A stretch of DNA of 64,000 nt, taken from Burhinus oedicnemus. Taxonomy: Eukaryota; Chordata; Aves; Charadriiformes; Burhinidae. Both the position numbers and the translations under genes were made by a program. This document shows positions 12,201-26,692 of the stretch, one piece after another (position 1 is the first letter of the stretch; every line of letters begins with the position of its first letter). Under the pieces are notes generated by a model, which was not told the DNA's origin, did not search any database, and saw nothing but the letters and a program-made list of their open reading frames with translations. The stretch covers positions 1,175,670 to 1,239,669 of the forward strand of contig VFFE01007638.1 of the NCBI GenBank assembly GCA_008921705.1, in the 5' to 3' direction.

Positions 12201-14268
12201 GACAATGAGGTAAAAAAAAAATCTTAAATTACAGCCATGTGTGACTTTTAAAGCAGGCATTCTTTTTTATCTCAACCTCCCCAGCTTAGGAAAAAGACAA
12301 AGAGATTGTCTTCAATTTCTTAACCAAAAATGTATGCTTCTAAACAGATGAAAAAGTGCAGATCAAGCCTTTTTAAAAGCAGAGGTCAGCTTTGAACAAT
12401 ATAAAAAAATACTCCTCCTTAAGTCTCGAATCTTGATCCACAATATCTTTAACCGAATAGCATGCAATTCAAAAAAAAAAAAAATAGCATGTAGGAAGGG
12501 AAAATATATATATACTAACAATATATTATGCTAACAATGATGCTTGGTTCCTAACAGACTTTCTGTTTTACATTTGCACTGCTAGAGTGCAATAATGGCT
12601 CTTGTTTAATAGAATGACTTATTATGGGAACAACTTCCCTGCACTTTTTGCAAACAGAAGTTCCTTTCTTCTTTTTGTGTGTATTATCTCATGTTCTCAC
12701 AACATTGTTCTCGCTGTTACAAGAAATTAAAAGGTTTAGCATAATGACAGTTACTGGTAGTTATTGGTGTTCTGTGAATTTTCTTGAATTAACATTCTTA
12801 GATTGGACTAACTACAAATGTCTTTTACTGGCATATTCTTTGAGTCCAGTTTAGAGAAGTGTATTTCAGTTTAAGTTATACAGTCAAAAACAATAAGAAA
12901 ATCAGTAGTACTTAAAAAAACCTTAGCCTTTAACTTTAGTCTAATTTATAACTAGACAGACACAATTAATTAATTGCAACCCTGCTACAATTCAAAAATA
13001 CTGAAAGGACATGTTCATGCCTGTAACAGCAGTAATGTAGCTAAATACTCATAATCTTTCAACCAGGAGGAGCTTTTGTAGTTTTTTTTATAAACCTAAT
13101 CCACAGCTGGACACAGATTCTGGGGTAATGGCACACAGTTCTTTGATTAAACTAATATCGAAACACTGTTGAAGCAGCCTGATGGCCCCATGGAATTATG
13201 CCTCCCCACAACTTCCGAGCTCAGCCTTGCAAACAGAATTGCCAAATTCCTTCCAATAGACCCACCGTAGTCCAAGCACCTAATCATGTGTGGGAAATTT
13301 AACTTGTTCATGTGTACAAGTACTTGTGGCACCAGAACAAGTTCAGAATAAAATGAGATTTCAGCTGTGGATCGCAGCAGTGCGGTTTCAGCTTTTATGG
13401 CCTTCTGGGGGCATGGATGTGCCCGCAGAGGGACCTGTTCTCTGCGCTGGATCCACACGCTGAAGAAACAGCCCACCGATATTTACTCGATGTGGTATCA
13501 AAGCCGTTGTGGCCTTTACGGCCTTGGTCCCAAAGCAACATTTGTGCCCAAAGAAAGCAAGATTAGATTCTTACTTTCAGTGCACGAGAATAGTCAGCTA
13601 CAGACTTATTTCAGGCTCCTGCCTTCCACAAGAAATGAAAATAGCATTATTCCTACTAGTGAAAAGAGAAGGAAAAGGAATGCAGGTCTTTAGCTGCAAA
13701 CAATTGCCCTCCCTAACTAAGATGAAATTATCATAGCTCCTCACTAGTGTTTCTTCAGTAGACTTTTAAAGTAAAAACCACTATTTCAAGATATTTTAAA
13801 GGAAGTTTTCATAGGTTTATTCATTAACAGCATAAGAATATGCTACATGTATAAATAAAAATTAAAATATATTTAAAGAACAATTTTGTTCTGTCATATT
13901 TAGTTTTAAAGTAGGTATTGTTTCCTACCCCCCCAAAAAGAAAACAGAAACCTTTATATTACAATATATACTGACAAATTCTATAATATTTTTCTGATTG
14001 CCTCTCTGTATTTGCAGTGTGCAAAGCAGGTTGCACCAAGCATTATAATGACAGAAGTCAATATAACACTGGAAAAAATCTCAGAAATCCACTGGTTATT
14101 TCAAGGCATATATACCATTGTTTTAACACAGAAAGTTGGGTAAGAGAATTTTCACATTTCAAAATGTAAAGAATTCACCTGTAAGGGTCAGGAGAGTCCT
14201 CTCTCCTCCCCCACCCCCCTATTCACTTGAAGTGCTGTAACTTCAAGAGCTGCACTGTGGCTTTGGGG

Positions 14269-14312
14269 CTCTTTTTTTCTTCTTCTTTTTTTCTTTTTTT
14301 CTTTTCTTTTTC
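14269..14312 (+). repeat. T-rich polypyrimidine tract
   Basis: TTTCTTCTT-type pyrimidine run of about 44 bases. Confidence 0.85.
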
Positions 14313-16608
14313 AAGTTTCGTCAGATCCATTATGCATCACTCTGCGCCAGAGGCAAGGCATGGGGCTAAATGTACTATTACAGCACAGTGATAGCAGACT
14401 ATTGTACTGCGATGCAGGACTGTGATACTGTACAAAGTAGCTGTGATAATGACTTACGGGGAACACTGTGTAGTCCTGCTCTCAGACGAAAAGGCAGTCA
14501 ATCCTTACCGACAGCCTTCTCTCACCTATCTGCTCCACTTGTTGCACTGGATAACAGGACACTAAATTCCATGGGCAGCACCTTGAGTGCTGACCAAGGC
14601 ACTAGAAAAATCACACTCTGGTGGCTTCTTACATCAGAAGGCACCCGTATCTGCAATACCAACAGTGGCATGACAGTGGCATGATGTGCACTTGTTTCTT
14701 GCCCCAGCACTCCGTCAAAGCATCATCAGATTATGACCCCAAATCAAGGGAGTTCTCTCAAGCCCACGGTGTTATCACAGAGTGACGTCTCTAAATACTT
14801 TTGGATTGTACCGCAGAATTGCCTGGTACTCAAAAAGTAAACACCTGAAGACTGTTAACAATGTTAAAGGGGAAAATGTGGTACTTATAATGCATACATA
14901 ATCATTGTACTTGTACATACGAAAACAAACATGCAGCAACTTTTTTTCCAGTCCCTACCGTATCAAAGTAATTGCAGTATATATTATGAAAAACTACAGC
15001 CATCTGTAAATTCAGATTTACATATGTGATCACACATGCTTCCAAAAGGCATAATCTTTGAAGCCGAGAGCTGACTAGTACCACTGTCTACCTCATTACG
15101 GACTAACATTCAAAGCTCACCAAATATGTAAGTGTAAGGGGGTCCCAAGATTGTCTTTGGCAGAACCCCAAGAAATCCTCATGATACCATGTGTAAATGA
15201 GACATTACATGTACCTTGCTAACAACACTTCGTAGAAGACAAAATTTTATGTTACTATGCTCCTCTCAAGTTGGTGGAGTCAATCAATAGACAAAATATG
15301 ATGATAACAGTACTCCATGGATTCCCCAGGGAGAACTAGATTATAATTTGCAGCAGATAATTTAATTAATCTTTTCTTCAGCCATTAATGAATAGGCTAT
15401 CAATAGATTAGGATTTTCACAGATCTATCTCTTACTGGAAATCACTTTCCTACATCTTGTCAACATTCGCACCAGACTGGGATGGGACATGCGTTTTATT
15501 TCTCATTCCTCTGGGTTATGACCTTCCTTCTTATCATTTCTAAATTCCAAGTTTTAGACTTCTCTGACATTCAGATGGACTGCTCGTTTAGCACAAAGTG
15601 AGCAATATAAATAGTTGACAAAAATTTAATTAGTATCTAGATAATACCTCACTTTTATCCCAGTCACAAGTAATCTAATGTCAACCAATGGCAAGATGCA
15701 ATCTCAATACTTAGCAATGAGAGTACGAACACTGGAGATGAAGCACATGCAGAGAACGTCTTTAATTTTTCATATAAAAATATGCATAGCCTGTTTCTGA
15801 TAAGTAGTATATATGCATTTCTTTGGTATTTTCTAGCATTCTCTTTGTATGTTCTGTTCTTAAATTGGATGTATTAGTCACATGCTATATTTCTTTGCCA
15901 AGCTTGAAAAAGAGTAGTTCCTCCATCTATCAAAACAGATTTTCCACGGCAATAACAGGCCACAAGAGAACTGTGTTTTATCTAAGCTGCATGCTAACCA
16001 ATGGCTGGTATACAGTGAGATTTCACATAATAAAGGGAGATGAATCAACATGATTCTGTCCTTGCAGCAACAATATTTAATAAAGATGCCGTATCATCTA
16101 CAGAGACGTTCATATACACACAATGTAGTATCGTGATCAAATCTGAAGAGTGTACATGCACTTGTATTTACATTTTTCTCTCTTTGCTGTTGACACCCTG
16201 CCCTTCTCAACTACAGAAAATACTTTTCAAAAGTGGCACTATATATTGTCTATATTGTCTCAACTGACCACGTTTCTGAAGAAAAATATTTCCAAGTAGT
16301 TTTTTCCATTCTCGCATTTGTTGTAAGAAAGCTTACATGGCAGGAAAACTTTAGTGAAATTTAGTGAAATGTTCTGTTTTCATTGGAAACCGCTACCGTT
16401 CAAGCATAAGTGATTGATATTCCTCATATGAAAGAGTACGAAATAAAAAATGAGTTATAAAATGGCTTCAGTGCATGGAAAAAAGATTGCCTCCTACAAT
16501 GTTGATGATATACAGGAATTTTGGACGGATTCATACTTCCAATCTCCTAAATGAACAATTTGTTGACATTTCTACACCAAACTAACAGAACACCAGAAAA
16601 CCAATTGT

Positions 16609-17205
16609 ATCCTGGGCTGCATTAAAAAAAGCGTGGCCAGCAGGTCAAGGGAGGAGATTCTGCCCCTCTACTCTGCTCTGGTGAGACCCCACCTGGAATA
16701 CTGTGTCCACCTCTGGAGCCCTCAGCACAGGAAAGACATGGATCTGTTGGAGCAGGTCCAGAGGAGGGCCACAAAAATGATCAGAGGGCTGGAGCACCTC
16801 TGCTATGAGGAAAGGCTGAGAGTTGAGGTTGTTCAGCCTGGAGAAGAGAAGGCTCCGGGGAGACCTTATTGCGGCCTTTCAATACTTAAACAGGGCTTAT
16901 AAGAAAGATGGAGACATTTTACCAAGACCTGTAGTGACAGGACAAGGGTCAACGGCTTTAAACTGAAAGAAGGTAGATTTACACTGGATATAAGGAAGAA
17001 TTTTTTTACAATCAGGGTGGTGAGACACTGGACCAGGTTGCCCAGAGAAGTTGTGGAGGCCCCATCATTGGGAACAAGTGTTCAAGGCCAGGCTGGATGT
17101 GGCTTTCAGCAACCTTGTGTAGCGGAAGGTGTCCCTCTCCATGGCAGGGGTGCTGGAACTAGATGATCTTTAAAGGTCCCTCCCAACCCAAACCATTCTA
17201 TGAAA
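16609..17205 (+). mobile_element. CR1 non-LTR retrotransposon, 5'-truncated copy
   Basis: About 600 bp of the 3' end of a chicken-repeat-1 type LINE. It starts in the CCTGGGCTGCAT segment of the reverse-transcriptase region. It runs through AGGCTGAGAG, TTGTTCAGCCTGGAGAAGAG and GGTTGCCCAGAGAAGTTGTG and ends with the CR1 tail TTTAAAGGTCCCTCCCAACC...CATTCTATGAAAT. CR1 copies are usually 5'-truncated, end in short ATTCTATG-like units rather than poly-A, and lack clear target-site duplications; I see none here either. The insertion is antisense to DACH1. It is the best preserved of the four copies, though already mutated. Confidence 0.96.
16633..16902 (+). pseudogene. CR1 reverse-transcriptase C-terminal fragment (broken)
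   Basis: Reading frame inside the CR1 copy. The first 60 or so residues carry the typical CR1 reverse-transcriptase end, including [31 protein letters not shown] and LCYEERLR. After LCYEERLR (around 16820) the expected continuation is lost, because the frame shifts and reads into unrelated residues before a stop. The catalytic part of the polymerase and the endonuclease are absent because the copy is 5'-truncated. It is a non-functional relic. Confidence 0.9.
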
Positions 17206-20200
17206 TATCAACTTTATCAATAGGATCAAATATTTTTTGCATCCAATTGCAGCATCAGCTTGCCTTAATCTTATTCTTTTAGCAAAGACATATTTTAACC
17301 AACACTTTTATTTCTGGCTATCATATAAACACCAAAAATTTAAACCTTGGTCCAGTTCAAAGCTCCTACCTTTGTGCTCTCTCTCCCCAAACCAGTCCTT
17401 CACTAGCATTGAGTGTTTCACACAAGTGTTAACAGAAGCAATAATATCTGTGGAATGCCATCAGCACAAAATACTTCACCACGTATTTACTTTCTTTTTC
17501 TCATCCTATGTGTCCATACAAAAGGTCCAGATGTAAAATTATGGAAGATATTTTTTCTAGCAGTAGGATTTGGCTTTTTGACAGATTCTATAAACAGTTA
17601 TTTTGGCAGCTTTAGAGATGCCCCCAGGTCACTCACTTGGTTAGACAGCTGATGGCCTGTCTGATTCTCCTGCCTGGCATTTTCTTATGATTTATCTTCA
17701 GTTAAGTTGTAAATTAAATCCAAACAGATCATTACCCTACACCTACAAGACCTCTACTTAACCACATGTGCTAAGCATCCCTTCCACAGAAATCCTCAGT
17801 GGGTAGCAAGAAGAATCTGAAAAGAGATGCTGAAAGAAAATATCTGAATAAGATCTGAATAAGTTTTGAAGTAGTTCGCCCTTTTAGTTAAAAATATGAT
17901 TGTTATAACAAATGAATAGAAGAAGAAATTAGAGACTCTTGAATTTTAATTCTGATATTACCAGAAGGTATCAGATATGTCATCTACATTTTAATTTTAT
18001 TCCCATCTACCTATTAGATGGAGATAATACTTCCATACCTTACAGAAGAATTACTAATATAACTCAGTCAAAAACTGTACAAAGCTATAAAAATAAAAAG
18101 AAAGTGACAAGCATGTATTAATACTGTTATCAGCCCTGGTTCTAAATCTATAAAGTCAAACAAAGTCCATAAATGGCAAACTAAACTTGCCTAAGAAGTG
18201 AGGGCAGTGGTTCAGTGTAAAGTGTACATGGGTAAAAATCCACAAAGAACTATGAAAGTGAAACATTGCTTTCAAATTTACCGCGCACCTTAAAAGGTCA
18301 CAAAAAACTCTTGAGCCCAGGAGGCATTAACAAAGAATGGGAAATAAACAATTAGGATTTTTGTTAGTTTAGCTGGAGTTTTCTTCTGAAAACCATCAAT
18401 TTAACTGATACAAGATTTTTTACCAATTTGAAATTCAATTTAGTATATGGTCAATTGCAATTCTGGAGTGGGGAGGCAATAAGATCAAGAGTTTAGTAAT
18501 TTTCAAAAAATATGTTCAAAAAACCCTGCCAATTTGTCATGATTTGTCAAAAAATCTTAATTCCCTGAAAGCTACTTAGGGCCTTATGATAATAAAAGAA
18601 ATTTTAAAAAATCTCTATCCTTCTGTTACTACCCGAGCTAGTTAAATGTGAAATGTACTTTTCTAAACCACTGACAATAACAGCAGGGAATATAATGATT
18701 TTACCTTATGTTTGTAAAATGTGACTAGTTATTTTTTTGTTGACTATAAAGGAAGTCGTATTCTGAAAAACAGGATATTAAGGATTAAAAAAATATACTT
18801 CTAATCTAATTGTACCATAAAGCTATCAGACATTTTAAAAAATGGCCTGAAAAGAAAGAGGAACAATATGATTATCTAATAATCCTTCCATCCTTTACAG
18901 ACAGGAAAAAACAGGTGTATATTTGAGAACTATCACAACAGGTTACCTGTTCAAGGATACAGTAGGAAAACACATCAGTCTTTATCTCTGCATTCATTTA
19001 GAGTTAAGAATATATTTCGTAAAACCATCATTCTCAACTTTGTTTCTAATCCAAAATGAAGTGTAAACACACAAAAAGGAGAAAATTAATGTTTGTTTTA
19101 AACAGAGAAGTATGAATGTTGGGGAAAACTCTCATGCAAAGGTCAATCTAGCGTAAGTCAATGCATTAAAGACTTATGTGAACAACGGCCTCTTCAGTTG
19201 TTGATGTGTTTTTCCAGACTGATTGATTCAGTCAATCCTGGCACAGACTTTGTTCCTCTAACATATCTTTATGGATAATATCTGACAATTATAGAAATGC
19301 TCTAATTAAGTTTAAGTCAAAACTGTGTATTTTTATTTGTTCAAATGAACTGTTCCGAGTAGGTCAAGTACTGCAGACCACACAGTAACACCCAAAGAAT
19401 ATCTGCTTTGAAATACTACTGCCTGATTGAAATAGGCAGGTATCTTTCCATTTTCTGAGAGCTTCACTGGTAGCCAAACACACACTTTAGGGCAGGCTCA
19501 GTACTGCCTTAAAGCAGAGGTCTATTCAATATAGAATTATTTCTATTTCAAATTGCTAAAATATGGCTACAAGAAGTAATTCAAAATTCAATGTATTAGT
19601 TTTAGTTTCCAGAGTATCATCTGTAGATGTATTTTGGACCCCTGAACAAATAAATATTATTAAACAGCACACACTATCCTCAACAGCCTTAGAGGAGAAA
19701 GAAATTACGATTAATTTTGTGAGTCATGGTTAGCAAATACAGGCACTTCTGGCTGGCATAAGTGAGCTGCAGTACTCTAATTCCTAAAACATGAAATACC
19801 TTGTATGTACCTAATCTGGTTAACATAAGACCTATGAGTTTTCTCGTTTTGTTTAGTTTTTTTTAATAATATACTATGTATCTGGGTATCTAGAATGTGT
19901 GTTTTTTAAAAATAATATAATATGTATCTTGCAGTTCTAGTACATGCGATTCCTATTGTATCATTTCTGCACTGATTGCACTCCTATCTTAGGCATTTGG
20001 AAGCAGTTATTATCATTATTTGCACCTTCAGTCTTCTTATGCATTCTTAACTTTATTAAATAAGATTAATATTGAAAAAATGGAAATAATAACAACAACA
20101 ACAATATAAATTGTCCAAAATGTATTTTGGTAAGATCAGTATATTTTCACCAATATTCAAACTTTATTTTCACCAACCTTGTAGTTTTAAAGCTAATCGG

Positions 20201-23200
20201 TTTGCAGATGTTTGAATTTCCTACTGAACTATACTGAAAAAAGAAAATTCTACCAAATAAACCAATTCTGATAATAAGTATTTATCCTGTGTATTTATGT
20301 TTAGTTACACAGTACGCTCCTGTGTAGCTCTAGAAATGAACATACAGCCAACGCAGTAGAGAGAGAGATATTTGAATTTGTAGTTCAGAAGCTGCTGACA
20401 TTAGGCATTAGACCATAAGTGGGTCAGAATAAACACTTAACATTCAAATTTAAATATAATATTGTGTAATACAAGAAGATCTATAGAGTCATAATGTCTG
20501 AATATATTAGGTATGATGATAATACTTCTATTGATTTCAGTCTGTTAAAATAATGAAACTGGATTACACAAATCAATTCTTGGAATACAACACAAAAGCA
20601 TAAATTATTTCCTTTACACTTTCAAAATAGGCTTTTCAAGTGAGATTGACTGTAGCTATTTTAGACTGTAACTAAAAACAAGCGTTAATTTTCTCAGCCT
20701 CACCTAAAAAAAGGCTTATAGTAGTCCTTCTTACAGTTATCAAGCTTAACAGTCTTTTAACCATCTTGCAAACAGCTTTCTCCATATGATCAATTATTTA
20801 AGACTCTTGCTCTTACACCATTACATCTGCAAGGAGAGGAGGTGTTTCAATAGGAGGATCTACCATTGAAGACAATTAGAGAGCGGTCCGTTTCCTTTCA
20901 TGGAGGGAGGACACTCACAAAATGCTGTAAAACATTCAAGAACGCATAGTTTCCGGTAATGTCTTCACAGTTATAGACAACTAAATATTTCATAACTTCT
21001 CAAAGTCTGACAAAAAATAAGGCATTGGCTTTTCAGGCTGTCAGGCAGGATGTTTTTATTTTCAGACCGAGAAAAGTGCTCTTCTGTGTATTTTAAATTC
21101 ATTCTACTCCAGATGGGAATCAGACTATAGTGTTGAAATTACACTGCTATAAAATCATTTAAAAGATTACGTTTGTCCAGTATCACTGTTGCAGCCAGCG
21201 AAATAAATAAAAAATAATGGCATTTCTGAGAACGTATGTTACAAAATGAGTTGTGATCCAGAACACGGGAACGCAATCAAACCTGCAAAGCACGAAGCAT
21301 GTATTCAAACCTGTAGTGGGAAGCAAAGAGGAATTTGCATTGTGAATGCAATAAAAACTGTAAATCAGTTCTTTAAAAGCAGAAGACAACAGTCTGAGCT
21401 AAGGGCTGCAGGCATCACATCCTAACCGGGTGTGCAGAATACTACAGATTTCCATCCTGGAATAGCAAGTTAAAGATCCGCAATGGAGATTCGCACTCCA
21501 GTGTTGTTACCAGGAGGTAATTATACAACAGTATTTCTAATGATGGAGTCCCAAAGCAATGCTTCTTCTCTTCCCAGTGGAAAATATCTTTTGAAGCAAA
21601 GAGTGGCTGTGGGATTCAAGAGGAGGGAAAACACATACCATAAAATATAATTAAAAATTGTGGAGGCTGCCTATGACAAGAATAACCATAAAAAACAGAT
21701 ACAAACCAGCTGGCTGTTAACAACTCCTGAGTTATAAAAATCTTAAACCTGCTGTAAAGCACTCAATTCGATTTACATAACCACAGAGCTGACATTCCTT
21801 TTAGGCTCCTCTGCTGGGGATTATTTTGACATGTTTTAAGGCAGCATAAAAAGCAACTGTGAAAGGAAGACATGTATCATCTTACATAAAAATTCATTCT
21901 TGCCTTAAGATTGGACTTACACACTTTAATCCCAGCATCTTTACTGAACCTGGAAAATATCCTCAATGGCTACTGGTGATTCAATTTTATAACATTATCC
22001 CTTTGGTGCTCATATTTTTGATAAAGTTGATAGCGTGTGTATACACACAAACAAACAGAAAAAAATCCATACAATCACAGAAGCTTAAGTTTCAGTATTA
22101 TTACACAAAATATCAGCTCCACGAGAACCCACTACAGAGTGCAGCATATCCAGTCTGAGATAGATTACGTTGCTTAAGATTGTGATCGGCCTTTGCTAAA
22201 CAAGAAAAGCATTTCTTAGGAACGTAATGATGCAGACAGCGTTTTACACGACTAACACAGCTTGCTGTAGGGAATTAAAATAAACAAAATAAAATAAAAT
22301 CAATCTTACATTGAGTGAAGTTTTGATGTATAAGTGCTGGCAGCTTACATTGCCCAGAGCACAGAATGAGTTTTGCCATTTGATAATTTGCTTGATTCAC
22401 TGTGCTGCCTCATGCAGGGCATTTTATGCCTGATTTATGTTTAATCGAGTCACCTGCTTAATGTTAAGGAGGGTCATAGTTAGATAGAAGGGTTACGACC
22501 ATATAGGGCTTTCAACATCTCCCAGTTTGACATAAGAAATGGGTGTAAGTGTTAGAGGTCAACCTTTTTCTTTTATTTTTATTTAATGTTCTCTACGGAA
22601 TATTGCATAAAACATTAATGTACCACAAAACCAATTTGATTCCCTTTTGAAACACAGTAGGCAAATATGGATTAGGAGACTCAAAACACTGACAAAATAA
22701 AATAAAAGCAATTTATAGTCTAAGAAGTGATCATCTATAGGTGAATTTTTTTAAAGGATTATAAGGTTACACAACAATGAATATAAGTTCTCCCTTAATA
22801 GATATGCAATCAAATTTGGTCTGGTGTCTGTGGAAAAAATAAAGATTACAAAAACCAAAGGATGATAAACTTTTAATATAATTAAGGTGTCCAGATTTAC
22901 TATTCAGACTGAACGTTCATCCTTTCAAACATCTATAAATGGACATTAGGATTATCAGCATTTTCTTTCCGCTAATGATATGAAAAATTACATCTATATC
23001 TAATAAATAAAACTAGATGAGGACAACTACTACAGACGGGAGAGCTCAGACACATCCGATCTTTACAAATATTTCTGATTCTCTCAGTGTTTCAACATGC
23101 TGAAAATTACTGCAGGACATTATATGTTTTGACATTAAAGTCCTCCCATATAGCACTGGAAAAAAGTGGACATTGTGCCAAATAAGATATTTAAAGGTGT

Positions 23201-24587
23201 ATTTTTAAGGAGGAACTATCACAGTCAGCATGGGAAGATGGAATTCAGCACTTACCAGTTTGGATAGCTGCATTTCCAAGTTCACTTAACGCTGATTCAG
23301 ATTTAAAAAATAAAGTCTTTGGGATTTTTTGCTATTTTGGGAATAGCATATATTTTTTAGGGGGAACAGTGTAGAGTCACTTGCATCATTGCGGATGTAA
23401 ATTCTAAAAGAATCTGGCATAGTAGCTTTAGCAAATTACAGGGAGCAGGATGATAGTGTTAAGCCTACTTCAGAAAACTCTGATAAGATTAATATTTGTT
23501 CATTGAAACAATCTAAATAAGCAAAATATTTTTACTAATTTATCCTTGTTTACAGCACTGGAGGACTGTTCTTATGCTAAAACTAAAACTAGCACTCCTA
23601 TTGCAGTTAACACCAAGAAATGCCATGTCTTTGGTTGTTTAAATAGCATATTAATTCACTATCACAGGAAAAGATTTGTCAGTCTTTTAAGTGCACTAAA
23701 ATATGTTCGTGCTACGTCATGAATCCAGCTACCAGAACTCAGGAACAGACACAATTCACAGTGAATCCAGAGGGATATCAGAAGTTTCAATTCTTGACTA
23801 AAATGTGATTTGATTACCTGCTAAATTGCATGTGTGTGATATACAGAACTTTGTGCAAATGATACAATACAAATCTTCTTATTTCTTTTTATTACCATAT
23901 CCACAACATACTAAGCTTCTTTAAATACTTTAAAACATACTGATCATTTCCACAGATTCATCTAATGGACAACATATAGACACAGTTCTGCATCCACACT
24001 TTTAAAATAATTTACCTACACTGACAGCTTCACCCATCTAATTTAATATTAACCTTCTAAAATTTAAGCATTCAGTCCAAACTCTTCATCTCGATTCCCT
24101 ATAGTCAGTGAAGAGACACGGACATTTCCAGAGGGTAATTCATGTGGTCTATCTTATGCTGTATGAGACGTATCACTCTCTAGAGATGTCTGCTACTTTC
24201 CACTGGCTATGAAAGGAGATGACTTGCTAAGATCTCAACAGCTACATTTCAGACATATTAGCAGATGAATCTCCTCCTTGATAGCTAACTTCTTAGATGG
24301 CTAAAGCTAGGGAAAATTTCTTTCCCCAGATAGTGAAAATATAATGAAGATATTCACCTGTATGCTTGCCATTTCTAAAGAAATGTAATGAATCTGCTGC
24401 TTTGTAATTTTATTTCAAGGTACATATTTCCTTTAGTTTTATGCTCATAAAGAAGTACTACAAAATTATCTCAACATCCTTTATACCTACTTGATTAAAA
24501 AAACGTCCTTCTCAGCAAAATAAAGTAAGCCTCAAAACAATGCATGCTTTGTGTTGTTCTTTACAGAAGAAAACAGTTTCTGCTACA

Positions 24588-24613
24588 CATTCTTTCTTTC
24601 ATTCTTTCTTTCA
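24588..24613 (+). repeat. (TTTC)n microsatellite
   Basis: Short run of CATTCTTTCTTT-type tetranucleotide units, about six copies. Confidence 0.8.
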
Positions 24614-26570
24614 AGGACTCTCTTTTTCCACAAAAAAATTAAAAAACAGATCCTGATGGACAAGACAGAATAAAATTCACTTTGAATTCTCTCGGTTCTC
24701 TTACCTTCTATCAGTTTCTGTCAAATATTTTGCCAGTTATTTTTTTTCCCTTGTTCCACTTCCTATTAAAATCAAATTAGGGAGGCAAACTGATTTCACA
24801 ATATAAACATTCACCTTTTAATAAAAACCTAGATTTAATGTCAAGAGTATATATTGCTAAAGAATGCAAAGCATCTGCTGGATTGAGTCCTTCCCAGATG
24901 GATTACTGATAAAATCTGGCCCCCATCAGCAGTAACAGGGTTATCAGTTGGACCTCCACTGATTCAGCGGTTGGTCCCAAATGTTATTGCCAAGCCTTGA
25001 ATTAGGGGTAGAAATCAGCTGCAGTGTAGGACTTCAGCAAGTGTCCCAGCCACTTTCATATAATACAGAATCCACCATATCACTGTTTCTGCTTTTTATT
25101 GCTGCATAGAAAAACTTGAAAAAATGAATTCATCAGAGAATACAGAGAATCTCAAACACTCTCAGAAAGATGTAGTTCTCTTCACTTGAGTAAACTTAAA
25201 GGGATGATACTCTGTGATGTTTATGGGCCTCTGTTTCGTTTAGCGGAGCATAGGACTGAGATAGCCGAATTAGCACGTTCACATGGTACATGCACCACGC
25301 AGAGGTACTAACTCAGGAATGGAAGCTCTTTTGTCATGTTATAATAGTGATGCACCCGGGCTGACAATGAATGATCTCTTCTGTATTGCAAATATGCTTT
25401 TAATTCCACCTTCTTGGAGGCAATGGCAGACCAAAGAGGGAGAAGTATCTGAAATGATTTCCAACTCTGAAAAGAGCTTATGAAAGTCTACCAGCTTTCC
25501 CTCTGCTTCTGGCTTTCAGGACAGGCTGAAACTGTTTTAACATCTGTGCGCAGAAAGCTCTGTCCTCAGTAGTGCGCTCTCTCTCTAAATAAAGTGCTCT
25601 TACATAGTATATTTCACGTGAAAAAAGCAGATGGCAACAGCCAAACACAGGGTGTGGAATCCTGAAAGCCTCAGCATCAAAGAGATGCCCATTGTGCATG
25701 CTGGTGAGAATTATTTCCAGCTCTATAAACCAGATGGGAAACTTATATTAAGAAGAAAAGAAAAAAGAAATTATTAAAAAAAAAAAAGGCAAACTTTTCA
25801 TCACAATTTTAAAAGCACTGTGAAAATTCTCTTTATAGATGATCTTTAATGGGATAGACTCCGTGAACAGTCCTTTTTGGGCCCTGTGCAGCACAAATAA
25901 TATTTTCATGCTATGATAAAATCATGGCACTTCATTTAGCAGGTATTTTTTCAACAATTTGTTATTGTAAACACCTCATGCAAAGACAGCATGAGAAGAT
26001 ATATTTGTCAACATAGTCTGGAAATGTTCTTTTTTTTCTGTGTGCCACTTATACAAAGCTAAAGATTTCTCATAAAGTAGCCATTTTCTCAGGTGGCGAG
26101 GTTTCTTCTAAAAGATGAATGCAGTATATGAAAGAAAAACAACGTAATTCAAAATTACTACATTGTCTGAAAATTTTCCAAGAAGCAGCTAGGAAGCAGG
26201 AGGAAACAGAAAAAAAGGGGTAAGAATTCAAGTCCATATTTTCTTCAAACACTTGGCAAAATGGACATGAGATGCAGTTAGGAGAAATAATGAGCAGTGT
26301 TAGCATTGGAAATTCCTTTTCATTTGCAACATATATATCTATCAGTGTTTAGTTTTTCATTTTTTCTTTAAAAGAACATTACCTAATGGCACCCCTCCCA
26401 GATTTACTAGATTAGCCAGGCTGGTGAGATAAAAGATTCACGATTGGTCAACATGCTAAGAATAAGGACAGTAATAAATCTGTTGAGTTTGAAGCAGCAG
26501 CATTAAGGTCTCTACAATGAAACTAATAGTCTTGCCAAAATACAGTTACATAACATGCTTTAATTTTTGG

Positions 26571-26692
26571 TCAGCCCTGAAGTAGTCAGGCAGTTGGACT
26601 AGATGATTGTTGTAGGCCCCTTCCAACTGAACTAGTCTAGTCTAGTCTAGCCTATTCTATTCTATTCTGTTCTATTCTATTCTATTCTATAT
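26571..26692 (+). mobile_element. Short CR1 3' tail with expanded pentanucleotide repeat
   Basis: The stretch GGCAGTTGGACTAGATGATT followed by GTTGTAGGCCCCTTCCAACT is the diagnostic last 60 or so bases of a CR1 subfamily. It runs straight into TCTAG units and then TTCTA/TTCTG units (26632-26692). CR1 elements end in short tandem units, so the microsatellite most likely grew from the element's own tail. Only about 60 bp of the element body remains. The insertion is antisense to DACH1. Confidence 0.9.
26632..26692 (+). repeat. (TCTAG)n / (TTCTA)n pentanucleotide microsatellite
   Basis: About four TCTAG units followed by about nine TTCTA-type units, with one TTCTG variant. It sits directly at the 3' end of the CR1 fragment. 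Two unit types in series point to stepwise expansion and mutation of the CR1 tail. Confidence 0.92.

Noticed and set aside
22488..22510. CArG-box-like CCATATAGGG
   Set aside because: It has five rather than six A/T bases between CC and GG, so it is not a proper SRF site.
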